Assembly: GCF_014145675.1 (NCBI RefSeq)
Contig: NZ_JACGZW010000011.1
Location: 310,001-374,000 of the forward strand
Direction of reading: 5' to 3'
Length of the DNA stretch: 64,000 nucleotides
From: Amycolatopsis dendrobii
GTDB lineage: Bacteria > Actinomycetota > Actinomycetes > Mycobacteriales > Pseudonocardiaceae
The position numbers were made by a program, and so were the translations under genes. The notes under the pieces were generated by a model. The model saw only the letters and a program-made list of their open reading frames with translations. It did not search any database and was not told the origin of the DNA. Within the stretch, counting starts at the first letter, position 1, and the number at the start of each line of letters is the position of its first letter. Positions 35,665 through 44,120 of this stretch are shown one piece after another.

Positions 35665-37040
35665 AGAGCCACCTTCACGCCCGCGCTGGCCTCGGTGTTG
35701 CGCCGGGTCTTGGCCCAGCCGTTGCGACCGCGCACCAGCCGGAACAGCGCGCGCCAGGACGTGATGTAGAAGGTGTAGATGTAGGCCGCGTACAGCAGGC
35801 CCATGCCGAGCCCGCGGAAGATATTCTTGCTGCGCAAGCATTTCATCTGATAGATCGGGCCCCACACCACGAACGGCAGCAGCCCGAACGAACCGTAGAT
35901 CGCGAACAGGATCCAAGCGCCGCCGGTGAACCACGTCCACACCTGACCCGGATCGCCCGCGGTGCTCACGAGCAGCATGACGAACGGAACCGGGTACAGC
36001 AGCGAGCCGAGCAGCTGCATCCAGGGCTGCGCCAGGTAGTACATCATCTCGGCGGCGCCCAAAGTGGACACGTGCGGCGAGTCCCAGATCCGGCGCAGGT
36101 ACCGCATGCACTGCATGGTCCCCTGACCCCAGCGCGTGCGCTGCACCAGGAAGCGGCGAAGACTGTACAGGCCTTCTTGCGCCACATGAGAATCCGGCGT
36201 GAACCCGGTGCGCCAGCCGGCGGTGAGCAGGTGCACGCCGAGTTCGAAGTCCTCCAGCAGCGAACCGCGCCACGGAGCGAGTTCGTCGCCCGCGATCGAG
36301 TCCAATGCGGACAGCCGGGTGAACTGTCCGTTGCCGCCCATGGAGATCGTGCCGGTGAAGCCGCGCGACGTCTGGATCGCCGCGATCGCGGTGCGGAACT
36401 CCAAGTCCTGCAACTGGGCGAGCTTGAGCCCGAAGGCGCGGGAGAACCACGTGCGACCGGGCGGTCGGCTGCGGAAGTTGCTCATCCGGACGTCGAGTTG
36501 AACGGCACCAACGGTTTCGTCGCCGAACAGATGGTCTGCCGCGCATACTTCGAGGCAGTTGGGCGCGGGACGGCCGTCCGCGTCGACCACCACGACCACT
36601 ACCCGGTCCCGGTCCGCGTCGGGACCGAGCCAGTCGTCCAGCTCGCGGTAGGCGGCGTTGAGCGCGTCTCCCTTGCCCGTACGCGCTTCCGGGCGCTGGC
36701 GCGCGACGAGGTGCAGATTCGGGTCGTAGCCGCCGTTGCGCCGCCACACCGAGCGCACGACGCGGGCGGTGCGGTCGTCGGAGTCGTCGTCCACGACCCA
36801 CACGTGCGCGCGGCGGAAGGTGCTGCGCAGGTACTTCACCGTCTCGCGGATCACCACCTCCTCGTCGCGGCAGGGGACGAAGAAGTGCCAGGAAAAGTCG
36901 GCCGGATCGCCGACCGGAGCGGGCTTGCGGCGCAGGTACGGCACGACGATCACCACGACGTACACGAGGAACGCGACGCTCATGGTGAGCGCGAACGCCT
37001 GCGTGACCGACAGCAGGATCTTCAGGCCGGAGCTGCTCAC
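35655..37040 (-). CDS. Membrane family-2 glycosyltransferase, exosortase-linked
   Basis: 461 residues. One N-terminal membrane helix, then a GT-A domain (about 50-300) with FFVPCRDEEVVIRETVKYL, the metal-binding VVVDADGRP, the acceptor-site GSLLEDFELGVHLL and the processive-type QRTRWGQG, then about four membrane helices. This is the layout of cellulose/hyaluronan-synthase-like enzymes and of the glycosyltransferases paired with XrtG-type exosortases. The GTG start overlaps the exosortase stop by 4 bases (GTGA), so the two are translated together. Confidence 0.85.
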   Translation of the reverse strand: MSSSGLKILLSVTQAFALTMSVAFLVYVVVIVVPYLRRKPAPVGDPADFSWHFFVPCRDEEVVIRETVKYLRSTFRRAHVWVVDDDSDDRTARVVRSVWRRNGGYDPNLHLVARQRPEARTGKGDALNAAYRELDDWLGPDADRDRVVVVVVDADGRPAPNCLEVCAADHLFGDETVGAVQLDVRMSNFRSRPPGRTWFSRAFGLKLAQLQDLEFRTAIAAIQTSRGFTGTISMGGNGQFTRLSALDSIAGDELAPWRGSLLEDFELGVHLLTAGWRTGFTPDSHVAQEGLYSLRRFLVQRTRWGQGTMQCMRYLRRIWDSPHVSTLGAAEMMYYLAQPWMQLLGSLLYPVPFVMLLVSTAGDPGQVWTWFTGGAWILFAIYGSFGLLPFVVWGPIYQMKCLRSKNIFRGLGMGLLYAAYIYTFYITSWRALFRLVRGRNGWAKTRRNTEASAGVKVALDS

Positions 37041-37594
37041 GCCGCGGCCCGTTTCTCAGCCTTCGTCTTCCGCGTCGCCAGCCACACGAACAGCACCAGC
37101 GAGATCGCGCCGCCGATGACGCTGACCAGCGAACCGAGCAGCGTGTGGCCCCAGTAGTAGCCCTCGTCGGTGCCGAGCCCGTTGACGAGCCCGACGATGG
37201 TGAGAATCCGTAACTGATTAACCAGAATCACCGTGATCGCGGAAATTCCCAGCGAGAAAAAGAGCCTGCGGGCATTCTGTGGCCGGAACCACAGAAGTGC
37301 GGCGGTTACTAAAAGCAACGGCAGCAGAAGGAATACCGACGAGCATTCCGGAGTCATCCGCAACCCGAATGGAGTATCGCCGGACAACCCGAAGTAGACC
37401 GATTCCCGGTTTCCGGCCACATAGACCCCCGATGAGGTGATGACCCGGAGGATGACCCCGGCCAATTGCACCTCCAGTTCCCGGTACCCGCGTTCCACGA
37501 GCACCAGCACCACCCCCGCGGCGAGCACCCCGAACACCGCCATACGCAGCGGAAACCGGGATGCGCCTGACACCGGCGCGTTGACTGCTGTCAC
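37037..37594 (-). CDS. Exosortase/archaeosortase-family protein
   Basis: 185 residues with about five membrane helices. It has the three residues expected of the exosortase active site: Cys84 in MTPECSSVFLLLPLL, Arg129 in VNQLRILTIVG and His150 in YYWGHTLLGSL. Exosortases are transpeptidase-like enzymes that process the C-terminal tails of exported proteins. It is small, like the XrtG or XrtP-type enzymes of Gram-positives. The GTG at 37594 was chosen because a basic, non-conserved segment lies upstream. Coupled to the glycosyltransferase and divergent from a candidate substrate. Confidence 0.82.
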   Translation of the reverse strand: MTAVNAPVSGASRFPLRMAVFGVLAAGVVLVLVERGYRELEVQLAGVILRVITSSGVYVAGNRESVYFGLSGDTPFGLRMTPECSSVFLLLPLLLVTAALLWFRPQNARRLFFSLGISAITVILVNQLRILTIVGLVNGLGTDEGYYWGHTLLGSLVSVIGGAISLVLFVWLATRKTKAEKRAAA

Positions 37595-37919
37595 GACGAC
37601 CCTCTCGAGAAGAAACCCAGCGGAACCGGGGCGGACCCGGCCACGGTCGTGTCCGCGGCGGCTTCCGCCCTGCGCCGGGCAGTCCCATTCCGGGGACACC
37701 CGAGCAGCTTTCGGCATATTCTTACGCAAGCTTGCTACTCCGTTGGAGTGATGCTTCACGCAACCTGGGGAAAAGCGAATTCTTATCACCCGATGTGGTG
37801 ATTGAGGGCAAAAACTGTGCTATTTCGGAAACCTCCGGCGATAACCGATCCGCGTGCCGACTCTTGCTCACCGGGATTCGTCCGTGCAGCGGCTCGCCCT
37901 GAGAAAAATCGGAGGACCA
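37595..37919. promoter_or_regulatory. Divergent promoter region of the exosortase locus (325 bases)
   Basis: No gene seen. AT content rises at 37720-37850. It contains a 6+6-base palindrome ATCACC-N6-GGTGAT at 37785-37802, a candidate operator for joint control of the two divergent transcripts. Confidence 0.45.
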
Positions 37920-38687
37920 GTGAAGAGACACCTCGTGCGACGAGGCGGAATGCTCGCCGTTGTCGTGGCGAGCATCGCCTTGGCCGGAGCCGCTCCGGCC
38001 AGCGCCGCTCCCGGCGACGGGTCGGCCTACGGCGTCAACGTCGACGTGACGCTGCTCGGCCAGCCCGCGGTGCACCTCGGCCCGCTCGCGGCCGCGAACA
38101 CCAACGGCCCGACGGAAAGCACCGCGGTCTCCGCGAACGTTCCCGGCGTGCTCACCACCGGCGTGATCAAGACGTCCGCCGTGCGCGACGACAACTCCGG
38201 CGCGGTCACGTCGAAGGCGTCCGTCGCCGACGTCGGACTGCCGCTGCTCAAAGCCGCCGTGGGCAATGTGGGTGCCAAGGCGGTCGAAGCCGTCTGCACC
38301 GCGACCCAGGAAGGCGTCAAGGGCAGCACGACGCTGGTCGGCGCGAACCTCGGCAGCCTCGGCAACGTCGACGCCACCCCGGCGGCGAACACCGAACTGA
38401 AGGTCCAGGTCGGCCCGCTGCACGTGGCGACGTTGATCCTGAACGAGCAGATCAAGAACAAGGACGGCAGCCTCACCGTCAACGCCCTGCACCTGAAACT
38501 GCTCGGCGGCGACGCGCTGGGCGCGCTCGGCTCGGGCGACGTGATCCTGTCCTCGGCGACCTGCGGCCCGGCCGCCCCGCCGATGCCGCTCGCCTCGGGC
38601 GCGGGCATGTGGATCGGGTTCGGCGTGGTCGCCGCGATCGCGGTGCCGGTCGGCCTGCGCTTCTCCCGGCGTCGTTCGGCTGCCTGA
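37920..38687 (+). CDS. Secreted exosortase-type substrate (choice-of-anchor-P-like protein)
   Basis: 255 residues. The signal peptide begins MKRHLVRRGGMLAVVVASIA and ends near SAAPG. The mature part is a repetitive beta-rich domain of Gly, Val, Thr and Asn (VDVTLLGQPAVHLGPLAAAN) with two cysteines. The C-terminus is a sorting signal: PPMPLASGAGMW, a membrane helix (IGFGVVAAIAVPVGLRF) and a basic end SRRRSAA. That tripartite tail, next to an exosortase gene, marks it as the probable substrate. GGAGG lies 4 bases before the GTG. Family name from memory. Confidence 0.8.
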   Translation: MKRHLVRRGGMLAVVVASIALAGAAPASAAPGDGSAYGVNVDVTLLGQPAVHLGPLAAANTNGPTESTAVSANVPGVLTTGVIKTSAVRDDNSGAVTSKASVADVGLPLLKAAVGNVGAKAVEAVCTATQEGVKGSTTLVGANLGSLGNVDATPAANTELKVQVGPLHVATLILNEQIKNKDGSLTVNALHLKLLGGDALGALGSGDVILSSATCGPAAPPMPLASGAGMWIGFGVVAAIAVPVGLRFSRRRSAA

Positions 38688-38708
38688 CCCCGGTGAGGTG
38701 ATGGAGCG

Positions 38709-38888
38709 ATGTACAAGATGCCTGGCGCCGGGGTCGGCGTGGCCGGTGGCGGGGTGGGTACCCTCGCCGCCACTGGCGCTGACGTCGGCTGGTGGCTCGC
38801 GGTCGGCGTGGCGCTGGTGATCCTCGGGATCGCCGCTCTGATCGCCGTCCGCCGCCGGAATCGGCGGTTCTCCCGCCTGGACGGCTGA
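38709..38888 (+). CDS. 59-residue LAATG-anchored mini-protein
   Basis: Short gene 21 bases after the substrate gene. The product starts MYKMPGAGVGVAGGG and consists almost only of a sorting signal: LAATG at 19-23 (the LAXTG pattern of class E sortases), a membrane helix at about 28-47 and a basic end RRRNRRFSRLDG. It has no separate signal peptide. Either the single helix serves for insertion, or it is a membrane peptide that interacts with the exosortase system. GGAG lies close before the ATG. Codon use is normal for the genome. Confidence 0.7.
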   Translation: MYKMPGAGVGVAGGGVGTLAATGADVGWWLAVGVALVILGIAALIAVRRRNRRFSRLDG

Positions 38889-38948
38889 AGAATCCGGGCT
38901 GCCGGCCCGATCCCGCCGGCAGCCCGGATTTCCGGGACACTCGAAAGG

Positions 38949-40121
38949 GTGAAAACGTTGGACGTGATGCTGCTGGCCGGGACGCGCCCGGAGGCGGTGA
39001 AGCTCGCGCCGCTCGCGCTGGCCCTGGAGGCCCGGCCCGGGCTGCGGCCGCTGGTCGTGCACAGCGGTCAGCACCAGGGCATGGTCGAACAGGCGCTGGC
39101 CCCGTTCGAGGTTGGGATCGACGCGTGGCTCGACGTGCCGCCACGGGTGTCCGGCACGCAGGCGGAACTGGTGTCCGGCCTGCTGCCCGCGCTCGATGCC
39201 GCGCTGCGCCGCTACCAGCCGTCGGCGGTCGTCGTGCAAGGCGACACCACCACCGGACTGGCCGGCGCGCTCGCCGCGTTCTGGCTCGGCATTCCGGTGG
39301 TGCACCTCGAAGCCGGACTGCGTACGCACGACTTGGCGTCGCCGTTCCCCGAGGAGGGCACGCGGCAGATGATCTCGCGGATCGCCGCATTGCACCTTGT
39401 CCCGACAGCGGCCGCGGGCGCGGCATTGGCGGCCGAGGGCGTGCCTTCGGAGCGGATCACGCGTACTGGCAACACCGTCGTCGACGCTGTGCTCGCGGTG
39501 GCGGCGCGTGACCTGCCCGCCCGCGATCCGGCGCTTGCCTTGCTGGAGATGGGAATCGCCGAAGCGGGCGAGCAGTTGGTGCTGGTGACATCGCACCGCC
39601 GCGAGTCGTGGGGCGAACCGTTGAAACGCACGCTGACCGCCGTGCGCCAGATCGTCGACGCCCATCCACGCGTGCAAGTGCTGTTCCCGGTGCATCCAAA
39701 TCCGGCCGTGCGGGAACAGGTCGAGGAAGTGCTGGGCGGGGTCGCGCGAGTGACCGTCACCGAGCCGTTGGAGTACCCGGACCTCGTGCGCGCACTGCGG
39801 TTGGCGTCGCTCGTGTTGACGGATTCCGGTGGTATTCAAGAAGAAGCGCCGACCTTCGGCACCCCCGTGCTGGTGCTGCGTGACACGACGGAACGCCCGG
39901 AGGCCGTCGAAGCCGGCTGCGCTTGGCTGGTCGGCACTGACACCGAGCTGATCACCGATACCGCCGCGCGCATTCTCCGCGGCGAGATCAGTGCTGCCGA
40001 GTCAACGAATCCGTACGGAAACGGTTCCGCGGCCGCACGGTCAGCTTCGGCGATCGAGGCGCTGCTAGGAGTGTCCCTTGATGCCGCTGCCCTGGTGAGT
40101 CCTAAAGGGACACAACATTGA
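38949..40121 (+). CDS. wecB: UDP-N-acetylglucosamine 2-epimerase (non-hydrolysing)
   Basis: 390 residues. Interconverts UDP-GlcNAc and UDP-ManNAc. Family motifs are all present: [73 protein letters not shown] and [19 protein letters not shown]. It is 60 bases after the mini-protein and likely in the same operon, so it may supply the sugar used by the divergent glycosyltransferase. The last 20 bases overlap the convergent tsaD. Confidence 0.93.
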   Translation: MKTLDVMLLAGTRPEAVKLAPLALALEARPGLRPLVVHSGQHQGMVEQALAPFEVGIDAWLDVPPRVSGTQAELVSGLLPALDAALRRYQPSAVVVQGDTTTGLAGALAAFWLGIPVVHLEAGLRTHDLASPFPEEGTRQMISRIAALHLVPTAAAGAALAAEGVPSERITRTGNTVVDAVLAVAARDLPARDPALALLEMGIAEAGEQLVLVTSHRRESWGEPLKRTLTAVRQIVDAHPRVQVLFPVHPNPAVREQVEEVLGGVARVTVTEPLEYPDLVRALRLASLVLTDSGGIQEEAPTFGTPVLVLRDTTERPEAVEAGCAWLVGTDTELITDTAARILRGEISAAESTNPYGNGSAAARSASAIEALLGVSLDAAALVSPKGTQH

Positions 40122-41148
40122 CCGGCAAGCCTGGGTTCGCCGAGAAGTCCAGCGGTGCCACGGATCGACCGGCCGCTACCACGTGCGCACCCAACGCCGC
40201 GATCATCGCGCCGTTGTCCGTGCACAGGCGCGGCCGCGGCACACGCAGCTCGATGCCTGCCTCCGCGCAGCGCTCCGCGGCCAGCTCGGAAAGCCGTGAA
40301 TTCGCTGCCACGCCACCGGAAATGACCAACGTGCCGATGTTGTGTTCACGCGCGGCGCGGATCGCCTTCGCGGTGAGCACGTCCGCGACCGCTTCCTGAA
40401 AGGACGCCGCGACGTCGTTCACCGGCACCTGGTCGCCAGCTCGCTCGGCGTTCTCCACCCAGCGAGCCACTGCCGTTTTCAAGCCAGAGAAGGAAAAGTC
40501 GAACTTCGCGTCGCGCGGACCGGTCATCCCGCGCGGGAACGCGATCGCCTTCGGGTTGCCCTGTTTGGCTGCCTTGTCGATCGGCGGCCCGCCCGGGTAC
40601 GGAAGATCCAGCACGCGCGCGACCTTGTCGTACGCCTCGCCCGCCGCGTCGTCCACAGTGGACCCGAGCTCGGTGATGCTCGACGCGATGTCGTCCACTC
40701 GCAACAGTTGCGTGTGGCCGCCGGAAACCAGCAACGCCAGCACCGGCGTCGGCAACGGACCGTGCTGCAACGTGTCCACCGCGATGTGCCCGGCAAGGTG
40801 ATTCACGCCGTACAGCGGCACATCCAGCGCGGTCGCATACGCCTTCGCCGCCGAAACGCCCACCAGCAACGCACCAGCGAGACCCGGCCCGGCCGTCACC
40901 GCGATCGCGTCCACATCGGACAGTTTCAGCCCGGCCGTGGCGAACGCGCGCTCCGCCGTCGGCACCATCGCTTCGAGATGCGCGCGGCTGGCGACCTCCG
41001 GCACGACCCCGCCGAAGCGAGCGTGCTGGTCGACACTGGACGCGACCTCGTCGGCGAGCAGCTCCACCGTGCCGTCGTCGTGCAGCCGGACGAGGCCGAC
41101 CCCGGTCTCGTCGCAGGAGCTTTCGATGCCCATGATGACGCGCGCCAT
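40102..41148 (-). CDS. tsaD: tRNA N6-adenosine threonylcarbamoyltransferase TsaD
   Basis: 348 residues. Transfers the threonylcarbamoyl group to A37 of ANN-decoding tRNAs. Kae1/TsaD motifs: [15 protein letters not shown], the metal-binding [16 protein letters not shown], and the late [13 protein letters not shown] and [12 protein letters not shown]. Its ATG overlaps the rimI stop by one base (TGATG), as part of the tsaB-rimI-tsaD operon. Stop lies in the end of wecB. Confidence 0.97.
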   Translation of the reverse strand: MARVIMGIESSCDETGVGLVRLHDDGTVELLADEVASSVDQHARFGGVVPEVASRAHLEAMVPTAERAFATAGLKLSDVDAIAVTAGPGLAGALLVGVSAAKAYATALDVPLYGVNHLAGHIAVDTLQHGPLPTPVLALLVSGGHTQLLRVDDIASSITELGSTVDDAAGEAYDKVARVLDLPYPGGPPIDKAAKQGNPKAIAFPRGMTGPRDAKFDFSFSGLKTAVARWVENAERAGDQVPVNDVAASFQEAVADVLTAKAIRAAREHNIGTLVISGGVAANSRLSELAAERCAEAGIELRVPRPRLCTDNGAMIAALGAHVVAAGRSVAPLDFSANPGLPVNVVSL

Positions 41149-41630
41149 CAGCCGGCCACCTCGTCTCGTGCCGGGGCCTGCGCGGGGCGGGCCATGGTGA
41201 ACGCGTCCGCGCCGGAGGGCTGGTAGTAGCGCTTCCGGATGCCGAGCTTCTGGAAACCGTGCGCCTCATACAGGTTCACGGCGGGGTCGTTGTCCGTGCG
41301 CACTTCGAGGAAGACCGCCGCGTGCAGCTCGTCAGCGCGCGTCAGCAACGCACGCAGAAGGGCCTTGCCGATGCCTTGCCCCTGCGCCTCCGGCACGACG
41401 CCAATCGTGTGAACGTTCGCTTCGTAGTCCCCGCGGCGCCCGACCACCGCGAGCCCCGCGTACCCAAGCAGCGTCTCCCCGTCGTCCGACCGCGCCGCCA
41501 GGTAGTAATGCCCCTGGTCAAGCTCGGAATGAAACGCGCGCGCACTCCACGGGTCATCGCCGGGAAAGAGGATCTTCTCGATCTCCGCGCACCTCGCGAC
41601 GTCAGCGCGGCGCAGTTGGTCGAGCTTCAC
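41148..41630 (-). CDS. rimI: Ribosomal-protein-alanine N-acetyltransferase RimI
   Basis: 160 residues. GNAT fold with acetyl-CoA motif [20 protein letters not shown] and [20 protein letters not shown]. The GTG start overlaps the tsaB stop by 4 bases. RimI acetylates the N-terminus of ribosomal protein S18 in Escherichia coli; in actinobacteria it is regularly embedded between tsaB and tsaD, as here. Confidence 0.94.
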   Translation of the reverse strand: MKLDQLRRADVARCAEIEKILFPGDDPWSARAFHSELDQGHYYLAARSDDGETLLGYAGLAVVGRRGDYEANVHTIGVVPEAQGQGIGKALLRALLTRADELHAAVFLEVRTDNDPAVNLYEAHGFQKLGIRKRYYQPSGADAFTMARPAQAPARDEVAG

Positions 41631-42292
41631 AGCGCAGTCACCCTCTTGCGCGCCGTGGGCTCGACAGCGTCCGGACGACGCAGGTACAGCGGCGTCAACG
41701 GCTCCGGCTCCGCGCGTTTGAGAAGCGCCGTACGCGCCACGCGCACCAACCCAGCCGGCGACGGAAACCGCGGCTCGATCGGCACCACGCCCACCGCTGC
41801 CGCGTACTGCAACGCACCGTCGCCCGCCGCGACGCGAATGTCAGTCTCGATGTCCGCGGGCCGCTGTACGTGGGGACCGTCCGTGCGCGCGCCCGAAGCG
41901 TCGTACGCAGCCCAGTAGACCTCGCGGCGCCGCGCGTCCGTGAAGACGAGAAACGGCTTCTCCGTGCGTACGACGTCCGCCGCGATCGCGTCGAGACTGC
42001 ACACCGGGTACGCCGGGATGCCGAGCGCGTGCGCGTACGCAGCCGCCGTGGCCATGCCAGCGCGCAGTCCGGTAAACGGGCCCGGCCCGACGCCGCACAC
42101 GATCGCGTCGAGCTCGCGAAGCGTGACCCCAGCCTCCTCGGCAGCGGCCAGCGCATGCGGGGCGATCAGCTCGCCGTGCGCCCGAGGATCCACCGTGACG
42201 CGGTCCGCCCGGGTGACAAGCTCAGCCTCGTCGACGGCGACGATGCCCGCCGTCACCGCCGGAGTAGCCGTGTCGATCGCCAATACCAGCAC
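41627..42292 (-). CDS. tsaB: tRNA threonylcarbamoyladenosine biosynthesis protein TsaB
   Basis: 221 residues. ASKHA fold with LVLAIDTATPAVTAGIV at the start and the conserved VCGVGPGPFTGLRAGMATA. TsaB is the platform for TsaD and TsaE in t6A synthesis. First gene of tsaB-rimI-tsaD here; tsaE, normally next to it, is 12 kb away. TATCCT lies 8 bases before the GTG with no ribosome binding site, suggesting a leaderless transcript. Confidence 0.95.
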   Translation of the reverse strand: MLVLAIDTATPAVTAGIVAVDEAELVTRADRVTVDPRAHGELIAPHALAAAEEAGVTLRELDAIVCGVGPGPFTGLRAGMATAAAYAHALGIPAYPVCSLDAIAADVVRTEKPFLVFTDARRREVYWAAYDASGARTDGPHVQRPADIETDIRVAAGDGALQYAAAVGVVPIEPRFPSPAGLVRVARTALLKRAEPEPLTPLYLRRPDAVEPTARKRVTAL

Positions 42293-42300
42293 GATTTCCC

Positions 42301-42306
42301 AGGATA
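42301..42306 (-). promoter_or_regulatory. Putative -10 box of the tsaB operon (leaderless)
   Basis: TATCCT on the minus strand, 8 bases before the tsaB GTG. Confidence 0.4.
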
Positions 42307-42371
42307 GCTCTGGTCCGATGGGGACCGGGGAGCGGGCGGGTCGGTTTCCGAGGTCCGGAAAGATACGTTCC

Positions 42372-42917
42372 GTGACTAAGCTGTCTTACGCGGCCCTGGT
42401 GGGCATGGCGCTGGTTTTGGCTGGTTGTTCGGCCCCTCCGGCTCCTCCGGCGGAGTCTTCCGCCCCGCCCGAGGCGCCCCCGCTGCTCAACGTGCGGAAA
42501 TACGAACAGGACCCGTGCGCGCTGCTCCCGCAGGCCGCGGAGGTCTTCAACGCGGTCCGCAATCGCGAGACCACCGGTGCCGTCATGCCGTCCTGCACCT
42601 GGACCGACAGCAAGAACAGCACCCTGACCATCGGCTTTGCGGGAGCAGTAGGCGGCCTCGCCGCCATCGGCCAAAACCGGAGCAGCACCGGCTACTTCGA
42701 CCCAGCCCCCGCGATCGACGGATACCCGGCGGCTTACACCAACGTCCTCGACAACCGAGGGCAAGGCGGCTGCCAGGTCGCGGTCGGTGTCCGCTCCGAC
42801 GAGACGTTCACCAGCTCAGTCGTCCTCCACCCGCGGTCCCCGTCCTACGACGACCCCTGCGCGGTCGCCCTCAAAGCAGCCACGGCGGTCGTCGCCACCC
42901 TCAGGTCAGCTTCCTGA
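42372..42917 (+). CDS. DUF3558 lipoprotein (first of a duplicated pair)
   Basis: 181 residues. Lipoprotein signal TKLSYAALVGMALVLAGCSA, with the lipid-modified Cys at about residue 18, a Pro/Ala linker and a DUF3558 domain (KYEQDPCALLPQAAEVF, then GYFDPAPAIDGYPAAYTNVL, GGCQVAVGV). Very similar over the whole domain to the lipoprotein at 43.5 kb, so the pair arose by duplication around the helical protein gene. DUF3558 proteins often sit with type VII secretion genes. GTG start with GGAAAG upstream. Confidence 0.88.
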   Translation: MTKLSYAALVGMALVLAGCSAPPAPPAESSAPPEAPPLLNVRKYEQDPCALLPQAAEVFNAVRNRETTGAVMPSCTWTDSKNSTLTIGFAGAVGGLAAIGQNRSSTGYFDPAPAIDGYPAAYTNVLDNRGQGGCQVAVGVRSDETFTSSVVLHPRSPSYDDPCAVALKAATAVVATLRSAS

Positions 42918-42939
42918 GACCTGCCCGGCTTGGGGGATT

Positions 42940-42948
42940 TTGTCCACA
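42940..42948 (+). promoter_or_regulatory. Single DnaA box
   Basis: A perfect TTGTCCACA in the 113-base gap between the first DUF3558 gene and the helical protein gene. Confidence 0.4.
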
Positions 42949-43030
42949 CGCGGAACCTCGACCGATTAAGCTCAGTCAGAGCATCGGCAGTCGCAGACAG
43001 TGCCGCCGGGAGCCGAGGGGGAGCGTCATC

Positions 43031-43522
43031 GTGGGCAATGGGCAGTCGTCCAGCAGCAGCGAGCCGTCGGACGGGCGTGCTGGGTACGTCGACCCGGAGG
43101 AACAGGCCAAACGCGACCGCCAGGACAAGCAGTTCGGCGAAGCGATGAACTCCACCGGCACGCGGGTCTACCAGCAGCGCGCGGCCGAAGACGCCAAGGT
43201 CAACGCGGCCGCGGCGGGCGGCGGGTTCAACATGGACGTCGACGCGATGCGGAAGCTGCAGCCCAAGTGGCAGGGAATCGCGGACAAGCTCAGCGACGCG
43301 ACCCAACTGGCCACTCAGCTGCAAGCTGTGCAGAAGCCCGCCGACGACGACGCGAGCGGCCTTCAGAAACAAGCTGCCGACCGGCACGCCGCGGCGTACC
43401 TGGCCAGTCTCCAGCAGCAGCTGAAGTATGCGCAGGGTTACGCCGATCAGCTGAAGAACGCCATCGCGAAGTACGAAGGCCAAGAGCACGCCAACACGGC
43501 CGGCCTTCGTAAGCAAGGATGA
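43031..43522 (+). CDS. Helical protein of the ESX accessory cluster
   Basis: 163 residues, Gln/Ala/Asp/Lys-rich and predicted nearly all helical, with a long amphipathic run (AAYLASLQQQLKYAQGYADQ). No signal peptide. A GAGGGGGAG sequence lies about 7 bases before the GTG. Sits between the two DUF3558 lipoprotein genes, with the next start 4 bases after its stop. Possibly an ESX-secreted or ESX-assisting helical protein; no specific family recognised. Confidence 0.65.
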   Translation: MGNGQSSSSSEPSDGRAGYVDPEEQAKRDRQDKQFGEAMNSTGTRVYQQRAAEDAKVNAAAAGGGFNMDVDAMRKLQPKWQGIADKLSDATQLATQLQAVQKPADDDASGLQKQAADRHAAAYLASLQQQLKYAQGYADQLKNAIAKYEGQEHANTAGLRKQG

Positions 43523-43526
43523 CCCG

Positions 43527-44120
43527 GTGAAACCGATCGCCACTGCCGCGGGCGCCGCGAGCATCCTGCTGGTCCTTACCGCGTGCTCCTCGCCTAACGG
43601 CGGCCAGCCTGCTCCGGCGTCGTCGAACCCGCCCGCGTCCTCCAGCAACGCCGCGTCAGACGTGCCCAAGGTGCCAAACCCGCTCGACGTCGCCAAGTAC
43701 GAGCAGGATCCCTGCTCGGTTCTCACCCAGGCTCAGGCGGCACAAGCGTTCAACGCGGTCCGCAACCGCAAGATCGCAGGCAACGTCGCCCCGGTCTGCA
43801 CCTGGAACGACAGCGAAAACAGCTCCCTGGCCATCGGTTTGCTCCCCGGACAGGGCGGCCTCGCCACCGTCTACAAAAACCGGAGCAGCACCGGCTACTT
43901 CGAACCGGCCCCCTCGATCGACGGGTACCCGGCGGTGTTCACCAACGTTCTCGACAACCGTTCGGACGGCGGTTGCCAGGTCGCGGTCGGCGTTCGCGCC
44001 GACGAGGCATTCACCAGTTCGGTCATCCTCTTCAAACAGTCGCCGTCGTACGGCGACCCGTGTTCGGTCGCCCTCAAAGCAGCCGGAGCGGCTTTAGCCA
44101 CGATCAAGGCGGGTGCGTGA
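43527..44120 (+). CDS. DUF3558 lipoprotein (second of a duplicated pair)
   Basis: 197 residues. Signal peptide with lipobox VLTACSS, then a Ser/Pro linker and the DUF3558 domain (KYEQDPCSVLTQAQAAQAF, GYFEPAPSIDGYPAVFTNVL, GGCQVAVGV). Paralogue of the gene at 42.4 kb. Its stop overlaps the ATG of the PPE-like gene by one base (TGATG), so the two are translationally coupled. Confidence 0.88.
   Translation: MKPIATAAGAASILLVLTACSSPNGGQPAPASSNPPASSSNAASDVPKVPNPLDVAKYEQDPCSVLTQAQAAQAFNAVRNRKIAGNVAPVCTWNDSENSSLAIGLLPGQGGLATVYKNRSSTGYFEPAPSIDGYPAVFTNVLDNRSDGGCQVAVGVRADEAFTSSVILFKQSPSYGDPCSVALKAAGAALATIKAGA

Noticed and set aside
37720-37850. Possible riboswitch in the leader of the exosortase substrate gene
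   Set aside because: I could not match it to a known riboswitch consensus, and the only clear structure is a short palindrome better read as an operator.
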